DNA from: Candidatus Fermentithermobacillaceae bacterium
Lineage (GTDB): Bacteria > Bacillota > Sulfobacillia > Fermentithermobacillales > Fermentithermobacillaceae
Direction: 5' to 3'
DNA: 64,000 bases
Assembly: GCA_012841375.1 (NCBI GenBank)
Contig: DUUV01000081.1
Span: 20,826-84,825, forward strand
In this document: piece by piece, positions 17,429 through 26,962 of the stretch
Numbering within the stretch: position 1 is the first letter of the stretch
How the letters are laid out: every line of letters begins with the position of its first letter
The notes under the pieces: generated by a model
What the model was told of the DNA's origin: nothing
Databases searched by the model: none
What the model saw: the letters and a program-made list of their open reading frames with translations, nothing else
Program-made: the position numbers and the translations under genes

Positions 17429-18511
17429 TTGGAGGTGTCAGATCTGAGCTTTTGCGCGAAAGAATTCCTCAAGAAGGCGTCCATGGCCCACGGGGTCTCA
17501 GGCTACGAGTTCATGAACCAGAAAGCCGTGGCCGAAGAGGCTATGAAGGGGCTGGTCGACGAGATTCGCAGCGACACTTTCGGGAATGTCATCGGCCTGA
17601 AGAGGGGTCAAGGCGAAGGCGAGCGGCCCAGGATCATGTTGGCGGGCCATATGGACGAAATAGGCCTCATGGTAACCAAGATCGAAGAAAAAGGTTTCCT
17701 TCGTTTCACGCAGGTGGGCGGAGTGGACCCGCGCATCTTGCCGGGCCATGAGGTTATCGTCTACGGGAAGCGGCCTCTCACAGGCCTCATTGGAGTCAAG
17801 CCCCCACACCTTACACCCCCGGGTGAGACCGACAAGGCGGTGAAGATGTGGGATCTGGCCATCGACGTGGGACTTCCCGAGGCGGAGGTAAGGGAGTTGG
17901 TCACCGTCGGCGACGTGGTTACCTTCAAGCGGCAGGTAACCGAGCTTATGGGAGACGTCCTGTCAGGGAAGTCCATGGACGACCGGGCGGGTGTCGCCGT
18001 CATTCTCGTCGCCCTCGACAATCTCACCAAGTATAAAGTGCAGGCAGACGTATACGCGGTGGCGACCACCCAAGAGGAGATCGGCCTGAAGGGCGCCATT
18101 ACCTCGGCCTACGGCATCCGTCCGCACATCGGGATAGCCATTGATGTCTGTCATGCCGAGACTCCCGGAGTGCCCGAGTGGCGTACCTCCGCCATGGGCA
18201 AGGGTCCGGCCGTGGCTATGGGGGCTAACATCCATCCCAAGGTCTACGCCGGTCTGGAGAAGGCTGCCAAGGAGCTCGGGATTGCCATTCAGCCCGAGCC
18301 TGCCCCGGCGGCTACGGGCACCGATGCTTGGGGTATTCAGATTAGCGCCGAAGGCGTCGCCACCGGTCTTGTCTCAATCCCCCTCCGGTACATGCACACT
18401 TCGGTGGAGACCCTGTCGGTGGGTGACGTAGAGAAAGCAGGGCGGCTTCTGGCCGCTTTCATCGCCTCTGTCGACGGCCGTTTCGTGAAGGAGTTGACAT
18501 CATGGAACTGA
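17429..18511 (+). CDS. M42 family (TET-like) aminopeptidase 1
   Basis: AGHMDEIGLMV, KSMDDRAGV, TQEEIGLKGA, LRYMHTSVE. Confidence 0.9.
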   Translation: MEVSDLSFCAKEFLKKASMAHGVSGYEFMNQKAVAEEAMKGLVDEIRSDTFGNVIGLKRGQGEGERPRIMLAGHMDEIGLMVTKIEEKGFLRFTQVGGVDPRILPGHEVIVYGKRPLTGLIGVKPPHLTPPGETDKAVKMWDLAIDVGLPEAEVRELVTVGDVVTFKRQVTELMGDVLSGKSMDDRAGVAVILVALDNLTKYKVQADVYAVATTQEEIGLKGAITSAYGIRPHIGIAIDVCHAETPGVPEWRTSAMGKGPAVAMGANIHPKVYAGLEKAAKELGIAIQPEPAPAATGTDAWGIQISAEGVATGLVSIPLRYMHTSVETLSVGDVEKAGRLLAAFIASVDGRFVKELTSWN

Positions 18512-19518
18512 GAGAACTGACCTCTTTCGCAGGCGTGTCCGGCGGCGAGACCGAAGTAAGGAACGCCATTATGAAAGAACTCGAAGCCATGGGAGTGCCT
18601 TTTGAGACCGACGTTTTGGGGAACGTCATCGCCAGGAAAGGCGATTCCGGGCCAAAGGTCTTGGTAGACGCTCACATGGACGAAGTTGGGTTCATGATCG
18701 TCCACATCGAAAAAAACGGCTTTCTCCGGTTCCGCCCCATAGGTATCCCGGCTTCGGTCATGGTCTCCAAACGCGTATTCATCGGAAAGGACAAGGTACC
18801 CGGCGTCATCGGGGCAAAAGCCATCCACCTGCAGCAGCCCAGAGAGCGAGAGTCGGTTATCCCGGTCGACCAGCTTTTCATCGATATCGGAGCCAAGTCC
18901 AAGGAAGACGCTGAGAAGAAGGTCAAGATCGGGGACTACGCGGTGTTCGATACCGAGTTTGAGGAGCTTTCTCCCGGTATCGTGAAGGCTAAAGCTTTGG
19001 ATGACAGGATCGGCTGCGCAATACTTCTCGACATCCTGAAAGAAGACTGGACGGGCATCCGGCTCTATGCCGTGTTCGCGGTCCAGGAGGAGATCGGTAC
19101 CCGGGGCGCCAGGGTTGCGGCCTATCGGGTCGCGCCCGACTTAGGTCTAGCCCTTGAGGGGACCGTCTGCGCCGACATTCCTTTGGCCGATAAGGACGCT
19201 TACGCCACCAAGATTGGCCACGGCGCCGCCATTTCATTTATGGACAGGGGCTCGTTGCCCTCAAGAGCGATGGTCGCCCAGATCATGAAGCTGGCCAAAG
19301 AGAACAACATCCCGGTGCAGTACAGGGAGGCGACGTCGGGCGGAAATGACGCCGGAGCGATTCAAGCGGCACGGGCGGGGTGCCCCGTGGCGTCGATTTC
19401 GGTGCCGTGCAGGTACATACATACCCCATTTGCCCTCGCATCTCTGGCGGACATGAAGGCCGCCAAGGATATCCTGGTCCTATTCCTTAGGAGTGTTGAA
19501 GGAGGTTTCAGACCGTGA
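18502..19518 (+). CDS. M42 family aminopeptidase 2
   Basis: DAHMDEVGFMI, KALDDRIGCA, VQEEIGTRGARV, ALEGTVCADIP, CRYIHTPF. Confidence 0.9.
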   Translation: MELRELTSFAGVSGGETEVRNAIMKELEAMGVPFETDVLGNVIARKGDSGPKVLVDAHMDEVGFMIVHIEKNGFLRFRPIGIPASVMVSKRVFIGKDKVPGVIGAKAIHLQQPRERESVIPVDQLFIDIGAKSKEDAEKKVKIGDYAVFDTEFEELSPGIVKAKALDDRIGCAILLDILKEDWTGIRLYAVFAVQEEIGTRGARVAAYRVAPDLGLALEGTVCADIPLADKDAYATKIGHGAAISFMDRGSLPSRAMVAQIMKLAKENNIPVQYREATSGGNDAGAIQAARAGCPVASISVPCRYIHTPFALASLADMKAAKDILVLFLRSVEGGFRP

Positions 19519-20507
19519 AGGATCTTATCAAGAAGGTCACTGAGGCTTTTGGGCCGTCGGGAGCCGAGGACTCGGTCCGCGAGGTAATACGCAAAGAAGT
19601 AGAGCCCTATGTTGACGAGATTTCCGTTGACGCTCTGGGGAACCTCATCGCTCACAAGAAAGGCACCGGAGGCAAGAAGATTATCCTCGACGGACACATG
19701 GATGAGATAGGGCTCATGGTTACCCACATAGACGACAAGGGGTTCCTCCGCTTCGGCAACATCGGCGGAGTAAATCCGTTTGTTGCCCTTGGCCAGCGGG
19801 TGTATTTCGAAAACGGCACCATGGGCGTCATCGGGTCTGAGAGAGTTGACGACCCGAAGGACCTGAAACTGGAGAAACTCTTCATCGATATCGGGGCCAA
19901 AGACAAAGAAGAAGCGGAAGGAAAGGTGAGCGTAGGAACCAGTTGCGCCTTCTACCAGCCCTTCGTTGACCTGGGTGACAGGGTCATCGCCAAAGCTATG
20001 GATGACCGGGTTGCCTGCGCCATCATCATTGAGGTGCTCAAGAGGCTTGAGAATACGGCCAACGACATCTACGCGGTTTTTGCCACACAGGAAGAGGTGG
20101 GCCTCCGGGGAGCCCGGGCGGCTGCCTACGGTATCTCTCCCGATGTGGGCATCGCTCTGGACGTCACAAGGACCGGCGACACTCCCAAGTCCAGGACCAT
20201 GGATGTCTCTCTTGGAAACGGAGCGGCCATCAAGGTGAAAGACTCCAGCCTGATCTGCCATCCTGCCCTCAAGAACTACATGGTCAAGGTCGCCAAGGAG
20301 AAGGGGATCAAGTACCAGATGGAAGTGCTCGAGGCGGGAGGCACCGATTCGGCGGCCATCCAGATGACCAAGTCGGGCATCCCCGCCGGGTGCATCTCAA
20401 TCCCCTGCCGGTACATCCACAGCCCTTGCGAGATGGTTGACATGGGCGATGTGGAAGCGTGTGTCCAGCTGGCGAAAGCCCTCTGTGAAAGCACACTTGA
20501 GTTCTAG
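19515..20507 (+). CDS. M42 family aminopeptidase 3
   Basis: DGHMDEIGLMVTHID, KAMDDRVACA, TQEEVGLRGA, ALDVTRTGDTP, CRYIHSPCE. Confidence 0.9.
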   Translation: MKDLIKKVTEAFGPSGAEDSVREVIRKEVEPYVDEISVDALGNLIAHKKGTGGKKIILDGHMDEIGLMVTHIDDKGFLRFGNIGGVNPFVALGQRVYFENGTMGVIGSERVDDPKDLKLEKLFIDIGAKDKEEAEGKVSVGTSCAFYQPFVDLGDRVIAKAMDDRVACAIIIEVLKRLENTANDIYAVFATQEEVGLRGARAAAYGISPDVGIALDVTRTGDTPKSRTMDVSLGNGAAIKVKDSSLICHPALKNYMVKVAKEKGIKYQMEVLEAGGTDSAAIQMTKSGIPAGCISIPCRYIHSPCEMVDMGDVEACVQLAKALCESTLEF

Positions 20508-20532
20508 AGAAACACATGGGAGGGAGCCGTAG

Positions 20533-21963
20533 TTGCTGACGGAGCTCAACCGGATACTGGGGCTTGCGCAAAAACTAGGCGCCGAGTATGCCGACGCCCG
20601 GTATGTTTCCATAACCCAGCAGCCTGTCTCGGTGAGCACGGACGGAGCGCCCCAGCTCTCGGTCTCGAAGAGCGTCGGGTTGGGTCTTCGCGTACTGGTG
20701 GACGGGGCATGGGGTTTCTCGGCCACGCCGTACCTGGATCCCAGGAGCCTGGAGAAGACCGCGGATGAGGCTGTGAAGATAGCTTACGCTTCGGCCCTAT
20801 GCAAGAAGGGCGACGGGGTGTCGTTGGAACCTTTGAACCCCAAGAGAGCCAGGTGGCACACGCCGTGCAAGGTCGACCCTCTCGGAGTGAAACCTGAGGA
20901 CAAGATCGAGTTCCTCACGGATGTGATAGAGTCCGCCAAGAAGGTCCCGGGCGTTTTTCGGGCCACGGCTTCCATCATGAGCTACCGAGAAGAGAAGGAA
21001 TTCATGTCGACCGATGGGAGGCAGGTAGAACAGACGATAGTTCATTCGGGCGGCTCGGTATCGGTTATGGCCCGGGGCGACGGAGGAGTGCAATCGCGCT
21101 CTTTCGCCGACTACGCGGGGGGCGGCTTTGAGTTTGTGGAAAGCCTGGACCTAAAGACCAAAGCAGAGACGCTTGCCGGTGAAGCAGTCAGTCTGTTGAA
21201 GGCACCTGCGTGCCCTCAGGGTGTCACCGATGTGGTCATGGGAGGGTCGATGGTCGCCCTTCAGATTCACGAGTCTTGTGGGCACCCTATCGAACTGGAC
21301 CGGGTCGTCGGACAGGAAGCCACCTTTGCCGGCACGTCTTTTCTGACCCCAGACAAGAAAGGCAGTTTCCGCTACGGTTCTCCGTGCGTGAACATAGTTG
21401 CGGATGCGACGGCCCCCGGTGGATTGGGGAGCTTCGGCTATGACGATGAGGGCATCGAAGCCAGGCGGGCGGAGATTGTGAGAGAGGGTATCTTCACCGA
21501 CTACCTGACTTCCCGCGAGCTCGCTCCACTCTTTGATCAAGAGTCCAACGGGACCATGAGGGCCGTCGGTTGGGAAAACATCCCCCTCATCAGGATGACC
21601 AACATCAACCTGGAACCGGGCGACTGGACTCTGGACGAGATCATCAAAGACACCAAAGAAGGCATCTTCGTTGATACTCCAAAGAGCTGGAGTCTTGACG
21701 ACAAGAGGCTCAATTTCCACTTTGGCCAGGAGATCGCCTATGAGATCAAGGACGGATCTCTTGGGAGAATGCTCAAGAATCCGGCTTATACCGGGATGAC
21801 GCCTGAGTTCTGGAATTCCTGCGACGCGGTGGCCGGGGAGGACGAGTGGCGTATCTGGGGTACCCCCGGCTGCGCCAAAGGTGAACCGGTTCAAGTGATC
21901 AATGTGGGTCACGGCGCCGCGCCTGCACGGTTCCGGAAGGTGAAGGCAGGTGTTGGAGCGTGA
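20533..21963 (+). CDS. tldD: TldD-family metalloprotease (copy 1)
   Basis: IHESCGHPIELDRVVGQEATFAGTSFLTPD, GLGSFGYDDEGIEA. Confidence 0.92.
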   Translation: MLTELNRILGLAQKLGAEYADARYVSITQQPVSVSTDGAPQLSVSKSVGLGLRVLVDGAWGFSATPYLDPRSLEKTADEAVKIAYASALCKKGDGVSLEPLNPKRARWHTPCKVDPLGVKPEDKIEFLTDVIESAKKVPGVFRATASIMSYREEKEFMSTDGRQVEQTIVHSGGSVSVMARGDGGVQSRSFADYAGGGFEFVESLDLKTKAETLAGEAVSLLKAPACPQGVTDVVMGGSMVALQIHESCGHPIELDRVVGQEATFAGTSFLTPDKKGSFRYGSPCVNIVADATAPGGLGSFGYDDEGIEARRAEIVREGIFTDYLTSRELAPLFDQESNGTMRAVGWENIPLIRMTNINLEPGDWTLDEIIKDTKEGIFVDTPKSWSLDDKRLNFHFGQEIAYEIKDGSLGRMLKNPAYTGMTPEFWNSCDAVAGEDEWRIWGTPGCAKGEPVQVINVGHGAAPARFRKVKAGVGA

Positions 21964-23306
21964 TAGGCAAGGACGACGCGTTGAAGGTATTGGAGAAGGT
22001 CCTTTCCTTCTGCAAGAATTCGGAGGCTTCGGTGACCCTTACCGCTTCTGACTTGAGCCTTACCAGGTACTACGACAACCACATTCACCAGAACCTGAGA
22101 CGTCACAACGAGACCCTCACCGTCCGGGTTGTAAAGGGAAAGAGCACCGGAATCGCCACGACCAACTTGCTCGATGACGGTTCGTTGAGGTGGGCCGTTC
22201 AGTCGGCTCAAGAGAACATGGAGGTTTCGGGGGAGGAAGAGGATTTTCCGGGCCTTCCCAAACCTGAGCCTATTGGAGCAGTGAACGGTTACGTACCGGC
22301 TACCGCAAACCTGAAGCCGAGAGACAGGGCCGAGGCCTGCGCGGTCGTCATCGGAGCGGCAAAGGCCAAGGGGCTTCAGGCCTCCGGTACGTACTCATCG
22401 GTAGTCACCGAACTGGCCGTCGCCTCAAGCACGGGCGTGAGGGCCTACAATGTCTCAACCGAGGCCTTCTTCAGGACAATCATCCAAAACGGAGACAACA
22501 CTGGGTACGCCGACAGGCTGACCAGAGACGTTAGGGAAATAGACGCCGGGTCTGTGGCCGAAGAGGCTTTGGCGCGGGCCACGATGTATCCCGAGGCCAT
22601 AGACCTGCCCCCGGGCCGCTACGACACGATCTTTGAGGAATACGCCCTGGCCGACCTTATCCGGTTTCTCGGGATGCTCGCCTTTGGAGCCGATGCCAAG
22701 CAGCAAGGACGCAGTTTCATGGCACGGCGCATGGGCGAGAAGGTCATGGGAGACAACGTGACTATCTGGGATGACGGTCTCGACCCTGCTTCCTTGGCGG
22801 TTCCCTTCGACGAAGAGGGGATGCCCAAGAAAAAGGTGGTGTTCATCGAGGACGGCGTGGCCAAGGGGGTTGTCTACGACTCCCGGACCGCGGCCAAGGA
22901 CGGCGTCAAGTCTACGGGACATGCTGCGGCGAGGCGCGGCGCCAGGTTTGGCCCCCGGCCTTCCCACATGTTTCTCAAACCGGGCGATTCCACGCGAGAC
23001 CAGATGGTGCGTTCGACCAAACGCGGACTCCTGGTGACGCGGTTCCACTACACTCACTGTCCGGAGCCCATGAATGTGGTGGCGACAGGAACGACGAGGG
23101 ATGGAACCTTCCTCATTGAAGACGGCCGGATAGCGGCAAGGGTGAAGAACCTACGCTTCACTGAGTCAATGATCGAAGCGTTTAGCCGGATCGAAGCCAT
23201 ATCCAAGACGGCGAGGATAACCAGGGACTGGTGGAGCACTTTTGATTCGGTTCTCCCGTGCGTGAAAATACAGGACTTCTCGTTCACCGGGAGCACCATG
23301 TTCTAG
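21960..23306 (+). CDS. TldE/PmbA-family protein (copy 1)
   Basis: PmbA-like C-terminus (GLLVTRFHYTHCPEPMNVVATGTTRDGTFLIEDG); start overlaps tldD stop as GTGA. Confidence 0.88.
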   Translation: MIGKDDALKVLEKVLSFCKNSEASVTLTASDLSLTRYYDNHIHQNLRRHNETLTVRVVKGKSTGIATTNLLDDGSLRWAVQSAQENMEVSGEEEDFPGLPKPEPIGAVNGYVPATANLKPRDRAEACAVVIGAAKAKGLQASGTYSSVVTELAVASSTGVRAYNVSTEAFFRTIIQNGDNTGYADRLTRDVREIDAGSVAEEALARATMYPEAIDLPPGRYDTIFEEYALADLIRFLGMLAFGADAKQQGRSFMARRMGEKVMGDNVTIWDDGLDPASLAVPFDEEGMPKKKVVFIEDGVAKGVVYDSRTAAKDGVKSTGHAAARRGARFGPRPSHMFLKPGDSTRDQMVRSTKRGLLVTRFHYTHCPEPMNVVATGTTRDGTFLIEDGRIAARVKNLRFTESMIEAFSRIEAISKTARITRDWWSTFDSVLPCVKIQDFSFTGSTMF

Positions 23307-23322
23307 GTGAATGGGTGAAACA

Positions 23323-23355
23323 GACACCCCCGGCGCACAATATGTCGGGGGTGTC
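23323..23355 (+). promoter_or_regulatory. perfect 10-bp hairpin overlapping the predicted SD of the polysaccharide deacetylase gene
   Basis: GACACCCCCG-N13-CGGGGGTGTC; right arm contains GGGGGTG, 5 nt from GTG 23359. Confidence 0.6.
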
Positions 23356-23358
23356 TTG

Positions 23359-24162
23359 GTGAGAAAGGCCGTACCCTATATAACAGGACTGGCGGTCGTG
23401 CTGGTCCTGGTTGTTCTTGCTTACAGGGCTAGTCCGGAACTGCGCGGTTCCGGTCCGTTGGACCCGACACCTTTGAAAGGTGGTAACGAGAAGGATAACC
23501 GGGCGATCGGCGAGAGCGATCTCGAGAAGCTCTATCCCGGTCTGGTGCTCAGGGCTTATAAAGGACCTGAGAAGATCGTCGCCCTCACATTCGACGACGG
23601 TCCCGATGAGGTGTACACACCGCAAGTGCTCGACATCTTGAGGGAGAAGGGTGTTCGGGCGACCTTCTTTCTCCTAGGGAGCAGGATCGACGAGAACCCG
23701 GAGGTCGCCAAGAGGATCTTGGATGAAGGTCATTCCATCGGCAATCACACCTATTCCCACCCTAAGCTCGTGGCTGCTTCACCCGAGCTCCCGCAGGAAC
23801 TGGAAAAGTGCCGGGAAGCCATGGCCCGTCTGGGGATAGGGGACAACGGGTTTTTCCGCCCCCCTTATGGAGCCGCGGAACCCTCCCTCGTTGAGCAGGC
23901 CAGAGACTTGGGTTACAGGGTGGCCATGTGGTCCATAGACTCGCTGGACTGGCGGGGCTTGTCTAGGGCAGAGGTAATGCGGAACATTAAGGGATATGTG
24001 GAGCCCGGTTCGGTGATCCTGCAGCACTCTGCCGGAGGCCCCGGTGAGGACCTGTCAGGGTCGGTGCTGGCAGTCGGTGACATAATAGATCTCTTGACAG
24101 GCCAAGGCTACCGGTTTGTCACTCTACCTGAGATGTTCCCGTCTCCCGAGAAGTCTCCTTAG
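23359..24162 (+). CDS. polysaccharide deacetylase (NodB/CE4) with N-terminal membrane anchor
   Basis: VALTFDDGPDEVYTPQVLDIL, SIGNHTYSHP, FRPPYGAAEPS; ORF-track start 23311 lies upstream of the hairpin. Confidence 0.9.
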   Translation: MRKAVPYITGLAVVLVLVVLAYRASPELRGSGPLDPTPLKGGNEKDNRAIGESDLEKLYPGLVLRAYKGPEKIVALTFDDGPDEVYTPQVLDILREKGVRATFFLLGSRIDENPEVAKRILDEGHSIGNHTYSHPKLVAASPELPQELEKCREAMARLGIGDNGFFRPPYGAAEPSLVEQARDLGYRVAMWSIDSLDWRGLSRAEVMRNIKGYVEPGSVILQHSAGGPGEDLSGSVLAVGDIIDLLTGQGYRFVTLPEMFPSPEKSP

Positions 24163-24180
24163 GTCGCGCGGGCACCCTTG

Positions 24181-26415
24181 TCAGATGCCCGGCACGGAGA
24201 TGGAGGTGCCTGTCCCGAAGAACCTTTGAACCGCCCTGTATAGGCTTTGGGCAGTCTTGTCCCAAGTCTGGGCCTGGCGAAGGTAAGACTCTTCAACCGG
24301 ATTCGAGAGGAACATGACCTCTACAAGCACCGCCGGCGACATGGATTCCCGGCACACGTGGAAGTTTGAGTCCCTTACGCCCATGTCCCGGGTGCCGAGG
24401 GCTAGAGTCAGCTCAGACAAGGCCAAGGAGGCAAATCTCCTGGACTCGGCCGCGTTTGGGTTCTTATCGCACACGTACAGCGTGGTGCCTGCTATGGATC
24501 TGTTGTAGTTCCAGTTGTTGTGAATCGAGATGAACAGGTCTGCCCCTTGAGACCATGCGGCTCTCTCCGAGAGGGAGTGGGAGTACTGTCCGGGTATGGG
24601 GGCAAAACCGGGCGGCCCTTCCGATGTGGCATAGAGGCTCTGGCGGGTGAGTATCGCCGTGGCTCCTGCTTGCTTAAGGAGTTCGACCAGCCTCGCCGCC
24701 ATCTCCCAGTTGACGTTCCTCTCGGCAAGCCCGGTAGGACCGATCGCGCCCGGATCATTTGCCTCGTGACCGGGGTCGACGACAATCTTTTTGCCTACAA
24801 GGCCGGATACTCCGAACGTCGCCTGAATTGAGTTTGCCGTATGCTTTATCTGGTATGCCAACGGTCCTGTTGTCAAGACCGCTACGTCAACGCCTCCGTC
24901 GCGCGGTGAAACAGTCACGTTCTTGACCGACCTTCCGCTGCATGAGGGTACTTCATTGGCTAGAGACGCTCCCGGCAGGAACAGCGTGACCAAGTTGCCC
25001 TCACGCTTGACGTCGGCCCAAGCGTAGCCTACGGTCTCGATAGTGAGGATGTCGGTGTTTCCCGATGACCGGACGTCAAGTGAAGTGACTACGGGGGTAA
25101 ACCTGAGCTCTACTCTCCCCGGGGCGATTTCCACGATGTCGTAGTTAGCTTTCTCCCGAAACCTCACGGTGACGTCGCTGGTGGCAACCTTGACCGAATC
25201 GAACTCAAAAGCGTTCACCGGAAGCTCCAGAGACGTGTTAAAGAAAGTGGACGTGCTGACTATAACCGATCGCTTGTCAGGTGACGGGATGACCACGGCG
25301 CTCTCAAAAGGACCGGTGATGGTCAGGGTCCTATCCCCTCCGTTGGCGCGGGCCGATACGGTAAATAGAGTGCCTGAGCCTTGAGTTGTGGAAGAAGTGA
25401 GCCACCCGGCAACCCATCCGGTCTGCCCTTTTGGGGATACCACCTGTTTCCAGTCACCCGAGGTGTCCAAGACCCAGAGGGTGTCTCCCTTATCGAGTGA
25501 CCCGATTACGGGATAGCTTGTCCCCGGCCCACCGCGGAAGTTGACATCTGTCGCAGTCACTGTGGACACGGGATATTTGCCAACAGTCCAGGAGTTTTGC
25601 GAAACGATGAACTGTAAGCCCGAATCAGAAGGAGAAACCACCTTGGAATCGGGGCCGTACACCCATCCTCTGAGGCCACCCGACGTCTCGACCATCAGGT
25701 AACCCCCCTCGGCGCCCATTACCCGTGCCGATTGGCCTCTTGTCAGCCGGGCAACAACGGCCGAGCCCGCGATCGCGTTAGCGTAGATGGTGAGGGTGTC
25801 ACGGACCGGAAAGACCACCAAGTCGCCTTGGACAGGGACGCTTGGTGACGCTGTACCGGGAGAATCGCTTGGAGGTGGCGGCGGCTCAGCGAACTCAAGT
25901 CGCAAGAGGCCTTCCGATATCCAACCCGTAGAGCCTCCGGCGGTCAGGGTAACCCTTACCCAAGCACCTCGTTTTACTTCCGCCGGGTATACCTTGTCTT
26001 TGCCCGTCATCGATTTCACCCGGTAGTCGGTTCCGGGACCCTCCCGCACGTTGACATCGGTAGCGGTCACCCTGGCCGACACACCTCTGGAACCGAGGTC
26101 AACGTCGATGAGCCATCCGGCGATGAACCCCGTCAGGCTTCCAGTTCTTACCTTTGCCCAGTTGTTCTCGTAAGCCAGAACTTCCAGCGTCGTACCCATG
26201 GTCACCGAGCCGATTACGCTGTATGTAGTGTCAGGTCCTGACCGTATGTTGCAGACGTCTCCCACTACTGTCGCGCTGAACCCTTCCAACTTGGACGGTA
26301 CCGGCGCGGCGTGGGCTTCGGGGAACGGGTAGAGAGGAAGGCTTGCTAAGAGTATCGACAATGCCAGCGCCCAAGCGGCGCATTTCAACACGTTTCTTGC
26401 TCTCACCCTGGTCAC
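24181..26415 (-). CDS. N-acetylmuramoyl-L-alanine amidase (Amidase_3) with multiple bacterial SH3 and AMIN-like segments
   Basis: VCNIRSGPDTTYSVIG / VNVREGPGTDYRV / VNFRGGPGTSYPVIG repeats; VVDPGHEANDPGAIGPTGLAERNVNWEMA; FISIHNNWN. Confidence 0.92.
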   Translation of the reverse strand: MTRVRARNVLKCAAWALALSILLASLPLYPFPEAHAAPVPSKLEGFSATVVGDVCNIRSGPDTTYSVIGSVTMGTTLEVLAYENNWAKVRTGSLTGFIAGWLIDVDLGSRGVSARVTATDVNVREGPGTDYRVKSMTGKDKVYPAEVKRGAWVRVTLTAGGSTGWISEGLLRLEFAEPPPPPSDSPGTASPSVPVQGDLVVFPVRDTLTIYANAIAGSAVVARLTRGQSARVMGAEGGYLMVETSGGLRGWVYGPDSKVVSPSDSGLQFIVSQNSWTVGKYPVSTVTATDVNFRGGPGTSYPVIGSLDKGDTLWVLDTSGDWKQVVSPKGQTGWVAGWLTSSTTQGSGTLFTVSARANGGDRTLTITGPFESAVVIPSPDKRSVIVSTSTFFNTSLELPVNAFEFDSVKVATSDVTVRFREKANYDIVEIAPGRVELRFTPVVTSLDVRSSGNTDILTIETVGYAWADVKREGNLVTLFLPGASLANEVPSCSGRSVKNVTVSPRDGGVDVAVLTTGPLAYQIKHTANSIQATFGVSGLVGKKIVVDPGHEANDPGAIGPTGLAERNVNWEMAARLVELLKQAGATAILTRQSLYATSEGPPGFAPIPGQYSHSLSERAAWSQGADLFISIHNNWNYNRSIAGTTLYVCDKNPNAAESRRFASLALSELTLALGTRDMGVRDSNFHVCRESMSPAVLVEVMFLSNPVEESYLRQAQTWDKTAQSLYRAVQRFFGTGTSISVPGI

Positions 26416-26533
26416 CCCGGTTTTCCCTTGCTAAGCACTCATTTCTACTATTAGAACGCTTTTCCTCTACTTTGGTTCCCCAAGACTCATGCGTTCTTGA
26501 CATACATCGACACGAAAGGAGCATTTATCGAAG

Positions 26534-26563
26534 GGAAAGGCCCCGGAATTTCTCAGGGGCCCC
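26534..26563 (-). terminator. putative terminator after iscU on the minus strand
   Basis: GGCCCC-TGAGAAATTCC-GGGGCC followed by TTTCCCTT reading the minus strand. Confidence 0.5.
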
Positions 26564-26584
26564 GAGTCAACTTAGGGAAAAAGC

Positions 26585-26962
26585 TTAGTGGGAGACGGCA
26601 GTCTTGGACCGGTAGTCTTTGATGGCTTCGTGAATAGCGTCGGCCGCCAGGTTGGAGCAATGCATCTTCTGCGGCGGCAGTCCTCCCAAGGCTTCCGCCA
26701 CCGCCTTGTTGGACACCTCCATGGCCTCGTCCAGGGTGAGTCCCTTAACCATTTCCGTGACCATGGAGCTGGTGGCGATTGCCGCTCCGCAACCGAAAGT
26801 CTTGAACTTGACGTCTTCGATCCGGTTGTCCTTCACCCTGATCTGCACTCTCATTACATCTCCGCAGACGGGGTTTCCCACTTGCCCGACTCCATCGGGG
26901 TTCTCCATCTCACCCACATTCCGCGGATTGAAGAAGTGGTCCATGACTTTGTCATTGTACAT
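26585..26962 (-). CDS. IscU/NifU-like Fe-S cluster scaffold
   Basis: MYNDKVMDHFFNPRNVGEM, GNPVCGDVM, FKTFGCGAAIATSSM, HCSNLAADAI; ORF-track start 27067 over-extended. Confidence 0.93.
   Translation of the reverse strand: MYNDKVMDHFFNPRNVGEMENPDGVGQVGNPVCGDVMRVQIRVKDNRIEDVKFKTFGCGAAIATSSMVTEMVKGLTLDEAMEVSNKAVAEALGGLPPQKMHCSNLAADAIHEAIKDYRSKTAVSH

Noticed and set aside
19362-20261. 299-aa minus-strand ORF
   Set aside because: Mirrors the M42-3 coding sequence (antisense shadow frame); no independent support.
17429-20507. Recent tandem triplication of one M42 gene
   Set aside because: Translated motifs differ clearly between the three copies, indicating distinct subfamilies rather than recent duplication.
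24165-24205. Hairpin CGGGCA...TGCCCG between convergent deacetylase and amidase genes
   Set aside because: No T-tract in either direction and a short stem; too weak to call a terminator.
26496-26501. Perfect TTGACA on plus strand upstream of the amidase gene
   Set aside because: No convincing -10 at 16-18 bp and no plus-strand gene downstream; could only drive antisense RNA, for which there is no evidence.
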